DNA of 64,000 nt from an uncultured Rhodospirillaceae bacterium. GTDB lineage: Bacteria; Pseudomonadota; Alphaproteobacteria; Rhodospirillales; Magnetospirillaceae. The notes under the pieces were generated by a model, which searched no databases, had not been told where the DNA came from, and saw nothing but the letters and a program-made list of their open reading frames with translations. The stretch is taken from positions 1 through 64,000 of the forward strand of contig CAIUSV010000091.1 in assembly GCA_903901915.1 (NCBI GenBank), read 5' to 3'. A program made the position numbers and the translations under genes. Of this stretch, positions 29,177 through 37,289 are shown in pieces. Within the stretch, counting starts at the first letter, position 1. Each line of letters opens with the position of its first letter.

Positions 29177-29451
29177 CAGGGCAGGACCTTCTTGTAGGGC
29201 AGGATGGTGACGCTCTCGAACAGCCCGGCCTTGACGTAGGGGTCGGCCGCCAGCAGGGCGTCGAGTTCGGCGCGGTCGGCGATGTCGGCGACAAACAGGC
29301 TGCCCACCATGGATTGACGGTCCTCGGTCAGGATCGGGCCGCCGATCACCACCTTGTCGAGCCGTGCCCGCCAGTACTCCAGATGGGCGGCACGGTTGTC
29401 GAGCCGGGTCTGGAGATGACCGGGCTTGTCCTTGCAGTGGACCATGAACAT
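29176..29451 (-). CDS. YCII-related (YciI-like) protein
   Basis: A 91-residue ferredoxin-like fold protein: MFMVHCKDKPGHLQTRLDNRAAHLEYW then VVIGGPILTEDRQSMVGSLFVADIADRAELDALLAADPYVKAGLFESVTILPYKKVL. The His and Asp/Glu residues conserved in YCII proteins are present. Function is unknown apart from a possible small-molecule binding role. First gene of a two-gene unit with the EVE-domain gene, divergent from the DUF4337 gene 71 bp away. Confidence 0.9.
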   Translation of the reverse strand: MFMVHCKDKPGHLQTRLDNRAAHLEYWRARLDKVVIGGPILTEDRQSMVGSLFVADIADRAELDALLAADPYVKAGLFESVTILPYKKVLP

Positions 29452-29522
29452 ACTGAAAGCCTCCGATTCGCGATTGGACCCCCGCAGGGTAGCGGATCGG
29501 ACCGAAACCTTGAAGGGCTGTC

Positions 29523-30125
29523 ATGGAAGCACACGAAGCGCACGAGACCATTCACGAAGCCGCCCATGGGCACGAGTCCCACGAGGGGCATCAGCCCTTG
29601 CGCACCAGCCGCAACAAGAAGATCGCGGTGCTGATCAGCGTGCTGGCGGCACTGCTGGCTATCATCGAGGCCGGCGGCAAGAGCGCCCAGAACGCGTCGC
29701 TGTCGGCGAACATCCACGCCAACGATCTGTGGAGTTTCTATCAGGCCAAAAGCATCCGCATGACCACCATAAGGTCAAGCGCCGACGTTCTGGAACTGAC
29801 GATGCCGGGCAACGAGGCGGCGGCCAGGAAAGCCGCCGAGTGGCGCGCCACCGCCCAGCGTTACGACAGCGAACCCGAGACCGGCGAAGGCCGCAAGGAA
29901 CTGTCGGCCAAGGCCAAGGCCGCCGAGGCCCAACGCGATCACGCCCTGGCCGCCTACCACCAGTTCGAGTTCGGCGCCGCCGCCCTACAGATCTCCATCG
30001 TGCTGTGCTCGGCCGCCGTGGTCACCGGTACCTTGTTGCTGGCCTATATCGCCGGTGGGTTGGGGTTGATCGGCATCGTCTTCGGCCTGCTGGGCTGGCT
30101 GGCGCCGACCCTGGTGCATTTATAG
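29523..30125 (+). CDS. DUF4337-type membrane protein
   Basis: A 200-residue protein. The first 25 residues are unusually rich in His and Glu (MEAHEAHETIHEAAHGHESH), which could bind metal. A first membrane span (IAVLISVLAALLAIIEAGG) is followed by a helical, charged soluble stretch, then two C-terminal spans (ALQISIVLCSAAVVTGTLLLAYI and GLIGIVFGLLGWLAPTLV). The order matches DUF4337 proteins. Role unknown. It is convergent with the YdjM-like gene, five bases apart. Confidence 0.82.
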   Translation: MEAHEAHETIHEAAHGHESHEGHQPLRTSRNKKIAVLISVLAALLAIIEAGGKSAQNASLSANIHANDLWSFYQAKSIRMTTIRSSADVLELTMPGNEAAARKAAEWRATAQRYDSEPETGEGRKELSAKAKAAEAQRDHALAAYHQFEFGAAALQISIVLCSAAVVTGTLLLAYIAGGLGLIGIVFGLLGWLAPTLVHL

Positions 30126-30130
30126 CGGCC

Positions 30131-30604
30131 TCAGCGCCAGACGAACCAGCCGGCGGCGGCCAAAATGGCCGCCACCACCAGCATTTCCATGGCGCCGCCA
30201 CTAGAACACAGTGCGACCCCGAAGCGTTGTCGCCACGGCCACAGCAGCGGGACCCCGGCGGGGGTCAGCGCGTCCATCGCCAGATGCGACAGATAGCCCA
30301 CCGCCAGCGGTTCGACCAGACCGGCCAGCATTCTGCCCGGTCGCAGGGCGTCCAGCAGCATCAGGCCGCCGGCTACCGCCAGCAGCGAATGGGTCAGGCC
30401 GCGATGGCCGATCAGTCGCGACAGCGGCTTGGACACCACCCAAACTCGCCGCCCCAGCCACGACGAAGGGTGGTCGATATCGGGCAACAGGGCCCCGGCC
30501 GCTGCGGCCGCCAATCCGGGCAGGGCGTCGGGTGCCGTTCCGCCCAGCCGGGCTGCTACCACCCAGGCGCCGAGTCCGACCAGCACATGCGATACCACCA
30601 TCAT
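30131..30604 (-). CDS. Membrane-bound metal-dependent hydrolase-like protein (YdjM/DUF457 type)
   Basis: A 157-residue membrane protein with the conserved polar motifs of the family: SHVLVGLGAW, LLPDIDHPSSWLG, HRGLTHSLL and GYLSHLAMDALTPAGVPLLWPW. These His and Asp residues would form a metal site at the membrane face, as in YdjM, which is linked to envelope stress in other bacteria. No substrate is known. About four membrane spans are predicted. Confidence 0.88.
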   Translation of the reverse strand: MMVVSHVLVGLGAWVVAARLGGTAPDALPGLAAAAAGALLPDIDHPSSWLGRRVWVVSKPLSRLIGHRGLTHSLLAVAGGLMLLDALRPGRMLAGLVEPLAVGYLSHLAMDALTPAGVPLLWPWRQRFGVALCSSGGAMEMLVVAAILAAAGWFVWR

Positions 30605-30675
30605 CCGTCTTTCCCCGTCGCCGGAACCCCGCTACAGTCCTCGTCGGCGTTCGGGTGTCAGCCGGGAGGGGTTTG

Positions 30676-31086
30676 ATGTCAATCGCCTGGGACGAGACGC
30701 TGACGGTGGGCGACGCCGCTATCGACGCCGACCACCGGTGCATGATGAACCTGATCGCCGCCATCGAGGCCGCCGCCACCGGCCCGGTCGATTGCGCCGC
30801 CATCGGCCGCACCCTGGCCGAACTCACCCGCCTGACCGCCGAGCATTTCGCCCGCGAGGAAGCGCTGCAACGGTCCATCGGTTTTCCAGACATCGACGCC
30901 CACCGCCTCAGCCATGACATGCTGCTGAAGCGGCTTGACGCGGTGTTGGCCCATTACCTGGATGGCGGTGACGACGTGCGCAAGGGCATCATCCGCACCC
31001 TGGGCGATTCGCTGGCCACTTGGCTGGTAACCCACATTGCCACCAACGACATGGAATACAAGCCGTACATGGCGGCAGTGCGATAA
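30676..31086 (+). CDS. Bacteriohemerythrin
   Basis: A 136-residue four-helix protein with the full diiron ligand set: His in DADHRCMM, HxxxE in HFAREEA, HxxxH in HRLSH, and HxxxxD in HIATND. Family knowledge: reversible O2 binding, often for oxygen supply or sensing in microaerobic bacteria. GGGAGGGG lies upstream of ATG 30676 at suitable distance. A second, diverged copy is at 59338. It is convergent with nth, three bases apart. Confidence 0.94.
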   Translation: MSIAWDETLTVGDAAIDADHRCMMNLIAAIEAAATGPVDCAAIGRTLAELTRLTAEHFAREEALQRSIGFPDIDAHRLSHDMLLKRLDAVLAHYLDGGDDVRKGIIRTLGDSLATWLVTHIATNDMEYKPYMAAVR

Positions 31087-31089
31087 GTA

Positions 31090-31725
31090 TTACAGCCCTT
31101 CCTTGCCGTTGAAGCCGCACAGGTCGGCGACCCGGCAGGTGGGGCAGTCGGGCTTTCTCGCCTTGCAGACATAACGGCCGTGCAGGATCAGCCAGTGGTG
31201 GGCATGATTCAGCCAGCGCGGCGCAATCACCTTCAGCAGCCCCAGTTCCACCTCCAGCGGCGTTTTGCCCGGCGCCAGTCCGGTGCGGTTGGCGACGCGG
31301 AAGCAGTGGGTGTCCACCGCCACGGTGGGTTCGCCGAACGCCACGTTCAGCACCACGTTGGCAGTCTTGCGGCCGACGCCGGGCAGCGCCTCCAGCGCCT
31401 CGCGGTCGCGGGGGACCCGGCCGCCATGTCTTTCCAGCAGCAGCCGCGACAGGGCGATGACGTTCTTCGCCTTGGTCTTGTACAGGCCGATGGTGCGGAT
31501 GGCCTCGGCCAGCCGCTCCTCGCCCAGCTCCACCATGGCGGCGGGGGTGTTGACGGTGGCGAACAGCGGCCGCGTCGCCTTGTTGACCCCCGCATCGGTG
31601 GCTTGCGCCGACAGCACCACCGCCACCAGCAGGGTGTAGGGATCGGAATGCTCCAGCTCGCTTTTGGGTTCGGGATTGGCGGCGGCGAGGCGGGCGAAGA
31701 ACTGGTCCGCCTGCTTGGGGGTCAT
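31090..31725 (-). CDS. nth: Endonuclease III
   Basis: A 211-residue base-excision repair glycosylase/AP lyase for oxidised pyrimidines. The helix-hairpin-helix is LPGVGRKTANVVLN with the catalytic lysine (GRKTA), the catalytic Asp is in VAVDTHCFRV, and the C-terminal [4Fe-4S] loop is CKARKPDCPTCRVADLC with the correct C-x6-C-x2-C-x5-C spacing. The ATG overlaps the hisN stop (ATGA). Confidence 0.97.
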   Translation of the reverse strand: MTPKQADQFFARLAAANPEPKSELEHSDPYTLLVAVVLSAQATDAGVNKATRPLFATVNTPAAMVELGEERLAEAIRTIGLYKTKAKNVIALSRLLLERHGGRVPRDREALEALPGVGRKTANVVLNVAFGEPTVAVDTHCFRVANRTGLAPGKTPLEVELGLLKVIAPRWLNHAHHWLILHGRYVCKARKPDCPTCRVADLCGFNGKEGL

Positions 31726-32495
31726 GCCAGCACCGCCAGCGCCTCGGCATGGACCCGCCGGTCGCCGGTGGCGATCACCCTTCCGTCCGAGGCGATGGTC
31801 AGTGGGTTGCCCGACCAGTCGGTCATGATGCCGCCGGCGCCTTCGATCACCGGCGCCAGGGCGGCGTAGTCGTAGGGCTTTAGCCCGGCTTCCACCACCA
31901 CGTCGACGAAGCCCGAGGCCAACAGGGCATAGGCGTAGCAGTCGCAGCCATAGCGGGTGCGCTTGACCCGGGCGGCGATGCGATCCCAGGCCGGGCGGGT
32001 GTCGGGGCCGAACAGCTCGGGCGCGGTGGTGAAGGCGTAGGCGTGGGCGAGGTCGGGACAGACCCGTACCTTGGCCGTCTGACCGTTGAGGGTGGTCGGT
32101 CGTCCCGCCGCCCCCAGCCAGCGTTCGTCGGTAAAGGCCTGATCGATGATCCCCAGCACCGGCCGGCCGCGATGGGCCAGCGCCACCAGGGTGCCGAAGC
32201 TGGGCTTGCCGGTGATGAAGGCGGCGGTGCCGTCGATGGGATCGAGCACCCACACCCACTCGGCGTCGCAATTATCGCTGCCGTGTTCTTCGCCCAAGAT
32301 CCCGTGGCCGGGAACTTCGGCGGCGAGGATGGCGCGCATGGCGGCTTCGACCTCGCGGTCGGCAATGGTCACCGGACTGGAATCGGCCTTGTCGTCCACC
32401 GCCACCGGCGTGCGGAAATATTTGCGCACCACCGGGCGGGCGGCGTCGGCCAGACGTTCGGCCAGGGTGACGAATTCGGCGGGGCAGGGGGGCAT
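31722..32495 (-). CDS. hisN: Histidinol-phosphatase, inositol-monophosphatase type
   Basis: A 257-residue magnesium-dependent phosphatase. GILGEEHG, WVLDPIDGTAAFITGKPSFGTLVAL and YDYAALAPVIEGAGG are the metal and phosphate motifs, and the ITGKPSFGTL wording is typical of HisN rather than SuhB. It would catalyse the penultimate step of histidine synthesis. I prefer ATG 32495; a TTG at 32525 would add ten residues. Coupled to nth by a four-base overlap, with no obvious functional link. Confidence 0.9.
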   Translation of the reverse strand: MPPCPAEFVTLAERLADAARPVVRKYFRTPVAVDDKADSSPVTIADREVEAAMRAILAAEVPGHGILGEEHGSDNCDAEWVWVLDPIDGTAAFITGKPSFGTLVALAHRGRPVLGIIDQAFTDERWLGAAGRPTTLNGQTAKVRVCPDLAHAYAFTTAPELFGPDTRPAWDRIAARVKRTRYGCDCYAYALLASGFVDVVVEAGLKPYDYAALAPVIEGAGGIMTDWSGNPLTIASDGRVIATGDRRVHAEALAVLA

Positions 32496-32590
32496 GCGGA
32501 GGGTCTCGCTGTCTTGGGGCTGCAAGAGTGTGGCGCGAAACGCGCCGGCTGGATAGGGTGTGGTGTTGAAGCCGCGAAACGGATACCGCC

Positions 32591-33331
32591 ATGGCCATTC
32601 TCAACCCCGTCATCGTCATTCCCGCCCGCATGCAGGCGACCCGGTTACCGGGCAAGCCGCTGGCCGATATCTGCGGCGAGCCGATGATCGTTCACGTCTG
32701 GCGCCGCGCCATGCAGGCCGGCATCGGTCCGGTGGTGGTGGCGTGCTCGGAGGCGGAGGTGTTCGACGCGGTGCACTCCCACGGCGGCAATGCGGTGATG
32801 ACCGATCCCGACCATCCCTCCGGTTCCGATCGGGTGTGGGAGGCGGTGGAAAAGATCGACCCCGAACGTGCCTTCAATGCGGTGGTCAACGTCCAGGGCG
32901 ACCTGCCGACGCTGGACCCGGCGGTGATCCGCGCCGTGTTCGCGCCGCTGGCCGCCCGCGATGTCGATATCGCCACCCTGGTCACCGAGATCGTCGTCGA
33001 GGACGAGCGCGCCAACCCCAACGTGGTCAAGGCGGTGGTGTCGCTGGCGCCGGGCCAGACGGTGGGCCGGGCGCTGTACTTCAGTCGCGCCACCGTGCCG
33101 GCCAATCCGGGGCCACACTATCACCACATCGGTCTTTACGCCTACAAGCGCCGCTCGCTGGCGCGTTTCGTTGCCCTGCCCCAGGGAGTATTGGAGCGGC
33201 GCGAGAAGCTGGAACAGCTTCGTGCCCTGGAAAACGGCATGCGCATCGATGCCGCCTTGGTTGACACGGTTCCACTCGGTGTCGATACTCCCGCCGACCT
33301 CGAACGGGCGCGCGCCCTGCTGAAAGCCTAG
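32591..33331 (+). CDS. kdsB: 3-deoxy-manno-octulosonate cytidylyltransferase
   Basis: A 246-residue enzyme that activates Kdo with CTP for lipopolysaccharide core synthesis. [29 protein letters not shown] is the nucleotide-binding signature, followed by [25 protein letters not shown] and [10 protein letters not shown], and [12 protein letters not shown]. Normal length. Only ten bases separate it from pheA, so the two are likely cotranscribed, a pairing that is common in alphaproteobacteria. Confidence 0.97.
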   Translation: MAILNPVIVIPARMQATRLPGKPLADICGEPMIVHVWRRAMQAGIGPVVVACSEAEVFDAVHSHGGNAVMTDPDHPSGSDRVWEAVEKIDPERAFNAVVNVQGDLPTLDPAVIRAVFAPLAARDVDIATLVTEIVVEDERANPNVVKAVVSLAPGQTVGRALYFSRATVPANPGPHYHHIGLYAYKRRSLARFVALPQGVLERREKLEQLRALENGMRIDAALVDTVPLGVDTPADLERARALLKA

Positions 33332-33341
33332 CGATCCCAAG

Positions 33342-34199
33342 ATGAACGATACCTCCAATCCCGACCGGGCGATCGCCTTCCAGGGCGCCCCCGGCGCCTA
33401 TTCCCATCTCGCCTGCCGCAATGCCTATCCGGCGATGGCGCCGCTGCCTTGCGACACCTTCGAGGACACCTTTGCCGCCGTACGCGAGGGCCGTGCCCGC
33501 TATGCCATGATCCCCATCGACAATTCGGTGGCGGGGCGGGTGGCCGACGTCCATCACTTGATGCCCTATGCCGGCCTGCATATCATCGCCGAGCATTTCG
33601 AGCGCATCAGCCACCATCTGTTGGCGGTGCCGGGGGCCACGCTCGATAGCGTGCGGACGGTGAAAAGCCATGTCCACGCCCTGGGGCAGTGCCGCAATCT
33701 GATTCGGCAGATGGGACTGAAGGTGGTGGTCGGCGCCGATACCGCCGGGGCGGCGGCGGAGATCGCCGAGAAGGGCGATCCCACCATCGCCGCCATCGCG
33801 TCCGAACTGGCGGCCGAGGCGTACGGCCTGGTGTCGCTGAAGGCGGGCATCGAGGACGCCGAACACAACACCACCCGCTTCGTGGTGATGGCGCGCGACG
33901 CGGTCGAGCCCAACCCCAACCAACCGTGCATCACCACCTTCGTGTTCCGGGTGCGCAACGTGGCGGCGGCGCTGTACAAGGCGTTGGGCGGCTTCGCCAC
34001 CAACGGCGTCAACATGACCCGGCTGGAAAGCTACATGGTCGGCGGCGAGTTCGCCGCCACCCAGTTCTATGCCGACGTCGAAGGCCACCCCGCCAGCCGC
34101 AACCTGCGTCAGGCGCTGGAGGAACTGGACTTCTTCAGCCACGAAGTCCGTATCCTGGGGGTCTATCCGCTGCATCCGTTCCGGTTGCAGCAGCGCTAG
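33342..34199 (+). CDS. pheA: Prephenate dehydratase
   Basis: A 285-residue monofunctional enzyme of phenylalanine synthesis. The catalytic domain starts IAFQGAPGAYSHLACRNAYP and contains PIDNSVAGRV, where the substrate-binding region lies, and a family Thr-Arg-Phe in NTTRFVVMA. A C-terminal ACT regulatory domain starts at about 200 (TTFVFRVRNVAAALYKALGGF) and includes MTRLESYMVGGEFAATQFYADVEGH, the usual phenylalanine-binding region. No chorismate mutase domain is fused. Followed by a hairpin and repeat copy B. Confidence 0.96.
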   Translation: MNDTSNPDRAIAFQGAPGAYSHLACRNAYPAMAPLPCDTFEDTFAAVREGRARYAMIPIDNSVAGRVADVHHLMPYAGLHIIAEHFERISHHLLAVPGATLDSVRTVKSHVHALGQCRNLIRQMGLKVVVGADTAGAAAEIAEKGDPTIAAIASELAAEAYGLVSLKAGIEDAEHNTTRFVVMARDAVEPNPNQPCITTFVFRVRNVAAALYKALGGFATNGVNMTRLESYMVGGEFAATQFYADVEGHPASRNLRQALEELDFFSHEVRILGVYPLHPFRLQQR

Positions 34200-34230
34200 G
34201 TCGCGGGTTGGTGTGCTTCAGCGAAGCACC

Positions 34231-34319
34231 CTGGTAGGACACGTCATCAAAAATGACATGTCCTACCCGATTCCATCAGCGGCCCTTGTTTCCGGCTCAG
34301 GCTGGCTCACGCGCCACTA
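34231..34319 (-). repeat. Dispersed stem-loop repeat, copy B
   Basis: Minus-strand reading from 34319 begins TAGTGG, the stop codon of the NDUFA9-like gene, exactly as in copy A. The stem GGTAGGACATGTCAT pairs with ATGACGTGTCCTACC around the loop TTTTG with one G-T pair. Compared with copy A, at least two stem pairs changed on both sides (A-T to G-C, C-G to T-A), and two imperfect pairs are repaired. It lies between convergent genes. A separate 7-bp hairpin (GTGCTTC AGC GAAGCAC, about 34212-34228) sits beside it after pheA. Confidence 0.8.
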
Positions 34320-35312
34320 GGCCGCCGCCTGCCCCGGCTTGCCATAACGCTTCATGTATTGCGGCAAAACGGCCTCGGCCGCCATCGGGGTGATTCCCAA
34401 CTCGGCCAATCCCGGCTTGCCGCCGCGCGCCACGTTGTCCACCTTCATCATCCGCACCTGATCGCGGGTCAGCAGCGGCGACGGCAGCATTTGCAGGAAG
34501 GTCGCCTGAAGCATGCCCAGCCCGAACGGGACCGGCACCAGCCGGCAGTCGCGGCCGGTGACCTTCAGCACCAGTTCCATGACTTCCTTCATGGAATAGC
34601 GGCGCGGCCCGCCCAGCTCGTAGATCTTGCCGGCAAGCCGGCCATCTTCCAGCACCTTGGTGATGGCGGCGGCGACATCGCCGACGAACACCGGCTGGAA
34701 GGTCGGGCCACCCGAGCCGAAAAGATCGATGGAGCAGTGATTGTTGACGCATTCGACGTGATAGCCGTCGCCGGTCAGCACCGGCAGTACCGGCGAAATC
34801 AGGGTCATCCGGCCGAAGCGGTTGAAGAAATCGTCATCGGGGCCGAACACCACCGAGGGACGGACGATGGTGACGCCGGGGAAGGCCGCCTGAGCCGCCT
34901 CCTCGCCGGCGGCCTTGCTGCGGGCGTAGGCGGATTCGGAATTCTTGTCGGCGCCCAGGGCCGACATCTGCACCAGCCGGGAGACACCCGCCTCCTTGGC
35001 GGCGGTGGCGACGTTGGCGGCGCCTTTGACGTGGACCGCGTCGAAGGTATTGCGGCCGCGCTCGACCAATATGCCGACCAGATTGATCACCGCATCGGCA
35101 CCGGCCACCGCCAGACGGACCGCCGCCGGATCGGTGACATCGGCCCGGACCGGAGTGACCTGGCCGACATCGCCCATGGGCTTGAGGAATTCGGCGGCGA
35201 TGGGGTCGCGCACCGCGGCGCGTACGATCCAGCCCTGCGCGGCCAAACGCCGCACCAGATTCCTGCCAACGAAGCCCGAGCCGCCGAATACCGTCACGAG
35301 ACGCCGTGCCAT
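34317..35312 (-). CDS. NAD(P)-binding epimerase-like protein, NDUFA9 family
   Basis: A 331-residue short-chain-reductase-like protein. The dinucleotide site is VFGGSGFVGRNLVRRLA, and LVQMSALGADKNSESAYARSKAAGEEA carries the Tyr-x3-Lys-like segment. This wording matches the complex I accessory subunit NDUFA9 group found in alphaproteobacteria and mitochondria. The enzymatic role in bacteria is not settled. Upstream DNA (35339-35355) has a near-perfect inverted repeat GGACGGCT C AGCCGTCC that might be a regulator site. Confidence 0.9.
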   Translation of the reverse strand: MARRLVTVFGGSGFVGRNLVRRLAAQGWIVRAAVRDPIAAEFLKPMGDVGQVTPVRADVTDPAAVRLAVAGADAVINLVGILVERGRNTFDAVHVKGAANVATAAKEAGVSRLVQMSALGADKNSESAYARSKAAGEEAAQAAFPGVTIVRPSVVFGPDDDFFNRFGRMTLISPVLPVLTGDGYHVECVNNHCSIDLFGSGGPTFQPVFVGDVAAAITKVLEDGRLAGKIYELGGPRRYSMKEVMELVLKVTGRDCRLVPVPFGLGMLQATFLQMLPSPLLTRDQVRMMKVDNVARGGKPGLAELGITPMAAEAVLPQYMKRYGKPGQAAA

Positions 35313-35427
35313 CCGCTTCCCCTCCTTAGGCCATTGGGACGGCTCAGCCGTCCTGCTCCTTCGGGTGGGAAGCTAGCCATAATTCAGCCGAGTGTAAAGG
35401 GCGGGAGCGGTCGACGGCAAAACATCG

Positions 35428-35456
35428 TTGACATGCCGTCACTGGTCGAATATTTG
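35428..35456 (+). promoter_or_regulatory. Probable promoter of the tRNA-Leu gene
   Basis: A perfect TTGACA and TATTTG with 17 bases between them. The predicted start near 35463 is about 30 bases before the mature tRNA 5' end. Confidence 0.7.
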
Positions 35457-35494
35457 TTCGCGCCTCGGACGGCTCGGCCGTTCGCAGGCTACCT

Positions 35495-35581
35495 GCCCAG
35501 GTGGCGGAATTGGTAGACGCGCACGGTTCAGGTCCGTGTGGCAGCGATGTCGTGGAAGTTCGAGTCTTCTCCTGGGCACCA
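35495..35581 (+). tRNA. tRNA-Leu (anticodon CAG)
   Basis: An 87-base class II tRNA. The acceptor stem GCCCAGG pairs with CCTGGGC, the D-loop has AATTGGTAGA, the anticodon stem CACGG/CCGTG holds loop TTCAGGT with anticodon CAG, a long variable arm follows as expected for tRNA-Leu, and the T-arm has GTTCGAGTC. The 3' CCA is encoded. Its last 12 or so bases recur at 37844-37858, so the gene served as an integration site. Confidence 0.95.
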
Positions 35582-35582
35582 A
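35568..35582. repeat. Direct repeat, left copy (tRNA-Leu 3' end; attachment-site-like)
   Basis: TCTCCTGGGCACCAA, the 3' end of the tRNA gene plus one base. An identical 15-mer is found at 37844-37858, and both are followed, one base on, by TCCT. The pair brackets about 2.3 kb of accessory sequence. Confidence 0.75.
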
Positions 35583-35649
35583 CTCCTAAGAGTTTCCCGT
35601 GGTAACCCCTGATTCTAAACGGTTTCGTCAAGAACCCGGTTAGAGGGGG

Positions 35650-35931
35650 ATGCCATGCGGGCGACCCAAACGGCCCCTTACCTTTTCCGCAAGCGACCAA
35701 TTGCAGTATGCGTTTGCGGCGCTGCTGATTTGCCTAGCCATGCCCAATACCCAGGAGTGGCTCGGCCGCTACCGGCCGGGCCTGAACATCGACTGGCGCC
35801 GATCCCATACGCTGCTTGGCAGGTTGATGTGGCGGCCGACGGCGCCGTGGTGGGCCGTGACCCTGGCCCTGCTCACCTATGCGGTTCTGACCTTCGGCGA
35901 CACCTCGGAGTTCATCTATTGGCAATTCTGA
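35650..35931 (+). pseudogene. Truncated MBOAT acyltransferase (C-terminal fragment, AlgI-like)
   Basis: Only the last ~85 residues of a membrane-bound O-acyltransferase are left. From about 35695 the frame reads LQYAFAALLICLAMPNTQEWL, then a PTAPWWAVTLALLTYAVLTF span and the terminal SEFIYWQF. The PNTQ motif and the S-E-F-I-Y-x-Q-F end are typical of AlgI/DltB-related proteins, which normally exceed 450 residues. The N-terminal part, including the catalytic His region, is absent; the frame runs into the tRNA-Leu 3' flank. The ATG at 35653 is unlikely to make a functional protein. Confidence 0.75.
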
Positions 35932-37151
35932 CCTCGATCCCCCACCCTGCCCGGGGATCGGCTCCGCGGATACGCCGCGTCTGGCGGCGTTACGTGTTCT
36001 GGCTGATCGGCGGTTTCCTGGCGCTGCTGGCCACGGTCTTCGGGCTCAACATTCTGTTCCTGGCGCGGACCAATGAGTTCGTCGACTTCAACACCGCCGT
36101 TGCTCGGGTCAAGAAGGACGGGAGGGCCTTGCTGTTCAATGGGATGAACTATGGATTTTTAAAAGAAGATGGATTTAGGAACGCAAATCCCGTCATAGGA
36201 TCCATTGGATCATCTCGGGCATTTCTTGTGCGAGAACAATATTTTACGCAGCCGTTCTATAATCTTGGCGGCTCCATCGCGGGGGCTGACAGCCTGAATG
36301 CCAATAACCGGTTCTCTGTTCTTAATATATATTTTTCCGCCCGCAACAAAACCACCAAGCTCTTGTTCGTGTTTATGGATTACTGGTGGTTCACCGTGGA
36401 AGAACCCAATTCGACGCCGTCGGTGATCGGGCAAGGGCAACGCGGCAACGGCAATGGACGGACCGCTTGGTTTGCAACGGACCACCCGCTGGCAAAGTTC
36501 ATCAGAACCGCATCGATCCCGACGCGACTGGTCATGCAGAACAATCTGCAAATGGAACAATATTTCGGCGCCATAATGGGTCGCTATCCGACCGTGATCG
36601 GCGACATCGAGACCTTCGGTATCGCGGCGACGTTATGGCATAATGGATTTGATGTCGACGGTAGCTATTACTATGGCCTGAAGGCTCCGGAAGACGCGCA
36701 ATGTCTATCTCAGATGGCCGATTTCAGCGGGTGGGGCCGAGTTTTTCTTTCTGGACAACGGTTGGACCAGGGAAAACTGGATGAATTCAGGGAGGCAGTC
36801 TATTCCATGAAGAAACACGGGGTCGATGTTATCTTGATCATCCCTCCCGTCGCGCCACCCGCAGTCAAGTATCTGCAACAGCCGGAATTCGCCTATGTCG
36901 ACGAGTGGCGGCAATATATGCGGGAAACGTTTTCCAACGTCTGGGATTTCCACGACCCCTTAGGTCTGCCATCGGAACCATGCGAATTCATCGACGTAAT
37001 CCATGGCGGTGAGGTAACTTATCTGCGCATTCTCAAGAAGATCGCGGCGGACAGGCCAGACCTTCTGCCCATGTTGCGCATGGACCGCATTGATAGGACT
37101 ATCAACGAAAATAGTGGAAACCGTTTCGTCGTGAAGCATGTCGCCGAGTGA
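35919..37151 (+). CDS. SGNH/GDSL-like membrane protein associated with MBOAT
   Basis: A 410-residue protein with a basic N-terminus, one membrane span (YVFWLIGGFLALLATVFGLNILF, about 25-48) and an extracytoplasmic domain. GSIGSSRAF could hold the nucleophilic Ser, and FIDVIHGGE near the C-terminus the Asp-His pair, as in the DltD/AlgJ-like partners of MBOAT enzymes. I start it at TTG 35919, which overlaps the MBOAT fragment by 13 bases and has GGAG nine bases upstream. Codon use from about 36140 is clearly less GC-biased than the neighbours, suggesting transfer. With its MBOAT partner broken, activity is doubtful. Confidence 0.72.
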   Translation: MAILTSIPHPARGSAPRIRRVWRRYVFWLIGGFLALLATVFGLNILFLARTNEFVDFNTAVARVKKDGRALLFNGMNYGFLKEDGFRNANPVIGSIGSSRAFLVREQYFTQPFYNLGGSIAGADSLNANNRFSVLNIYFSARNKTTKLLFVFMDYWWFTVEEPNSTPSVIGQGQRGNGNGRTAWFATDHPLAKFIRTASIPTRLVMQNNLQMEQYFGAIMGRYPTVIGDIETFGIAATLWHNGFDVDGSYYYGLKAPEDAQCLSQMADFSGWGRVFLSGQRLDQGKLDEFREAVYSMKKHGVDVILIIPPVAPPAVKYLQQPEFAYVDEWRQYMRETFSNVWDFHDPLGLPSEPCEFIDVIHGGEVTYLRILKKIAADRPDLLPMLRMDRIDRTINENSGNRFVVKHVAE

Positions 37152-37261
37152 TCGCAACATGATTGGACAGCTGCCCTGGTGTAGCTTGGGGATGGCGGCG
37201 CCAGGCTGCCCAATCGGGTATCCAGGGTCCACTCGCGGAACCCGTTGCGATAATTGGACAC
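37147..37261 (-). pseudogene. IS256-family transposase relic (frameshifted)
   Basis: Minus-strand translation gives SNYRNGFREWTLDTRLGSL in one frame and, after a one-base shift near 37199, AAIPKLHQGSCPIM in the next. Joined, this resembles the IS256 transposase block YRNGYRxRxxDTRxGxxxLxIPKLRxGSYFP. Only about 35 codons are recognisable; no terminal inverted repeats or complete gene were found. It marks past insertion-sequence activity inside the tRNA-bounded segment. Confidence 0.6.
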
Positions 37262-37289
37262 CTCGAAAAAGCCGGGATCGTGACGTCCG

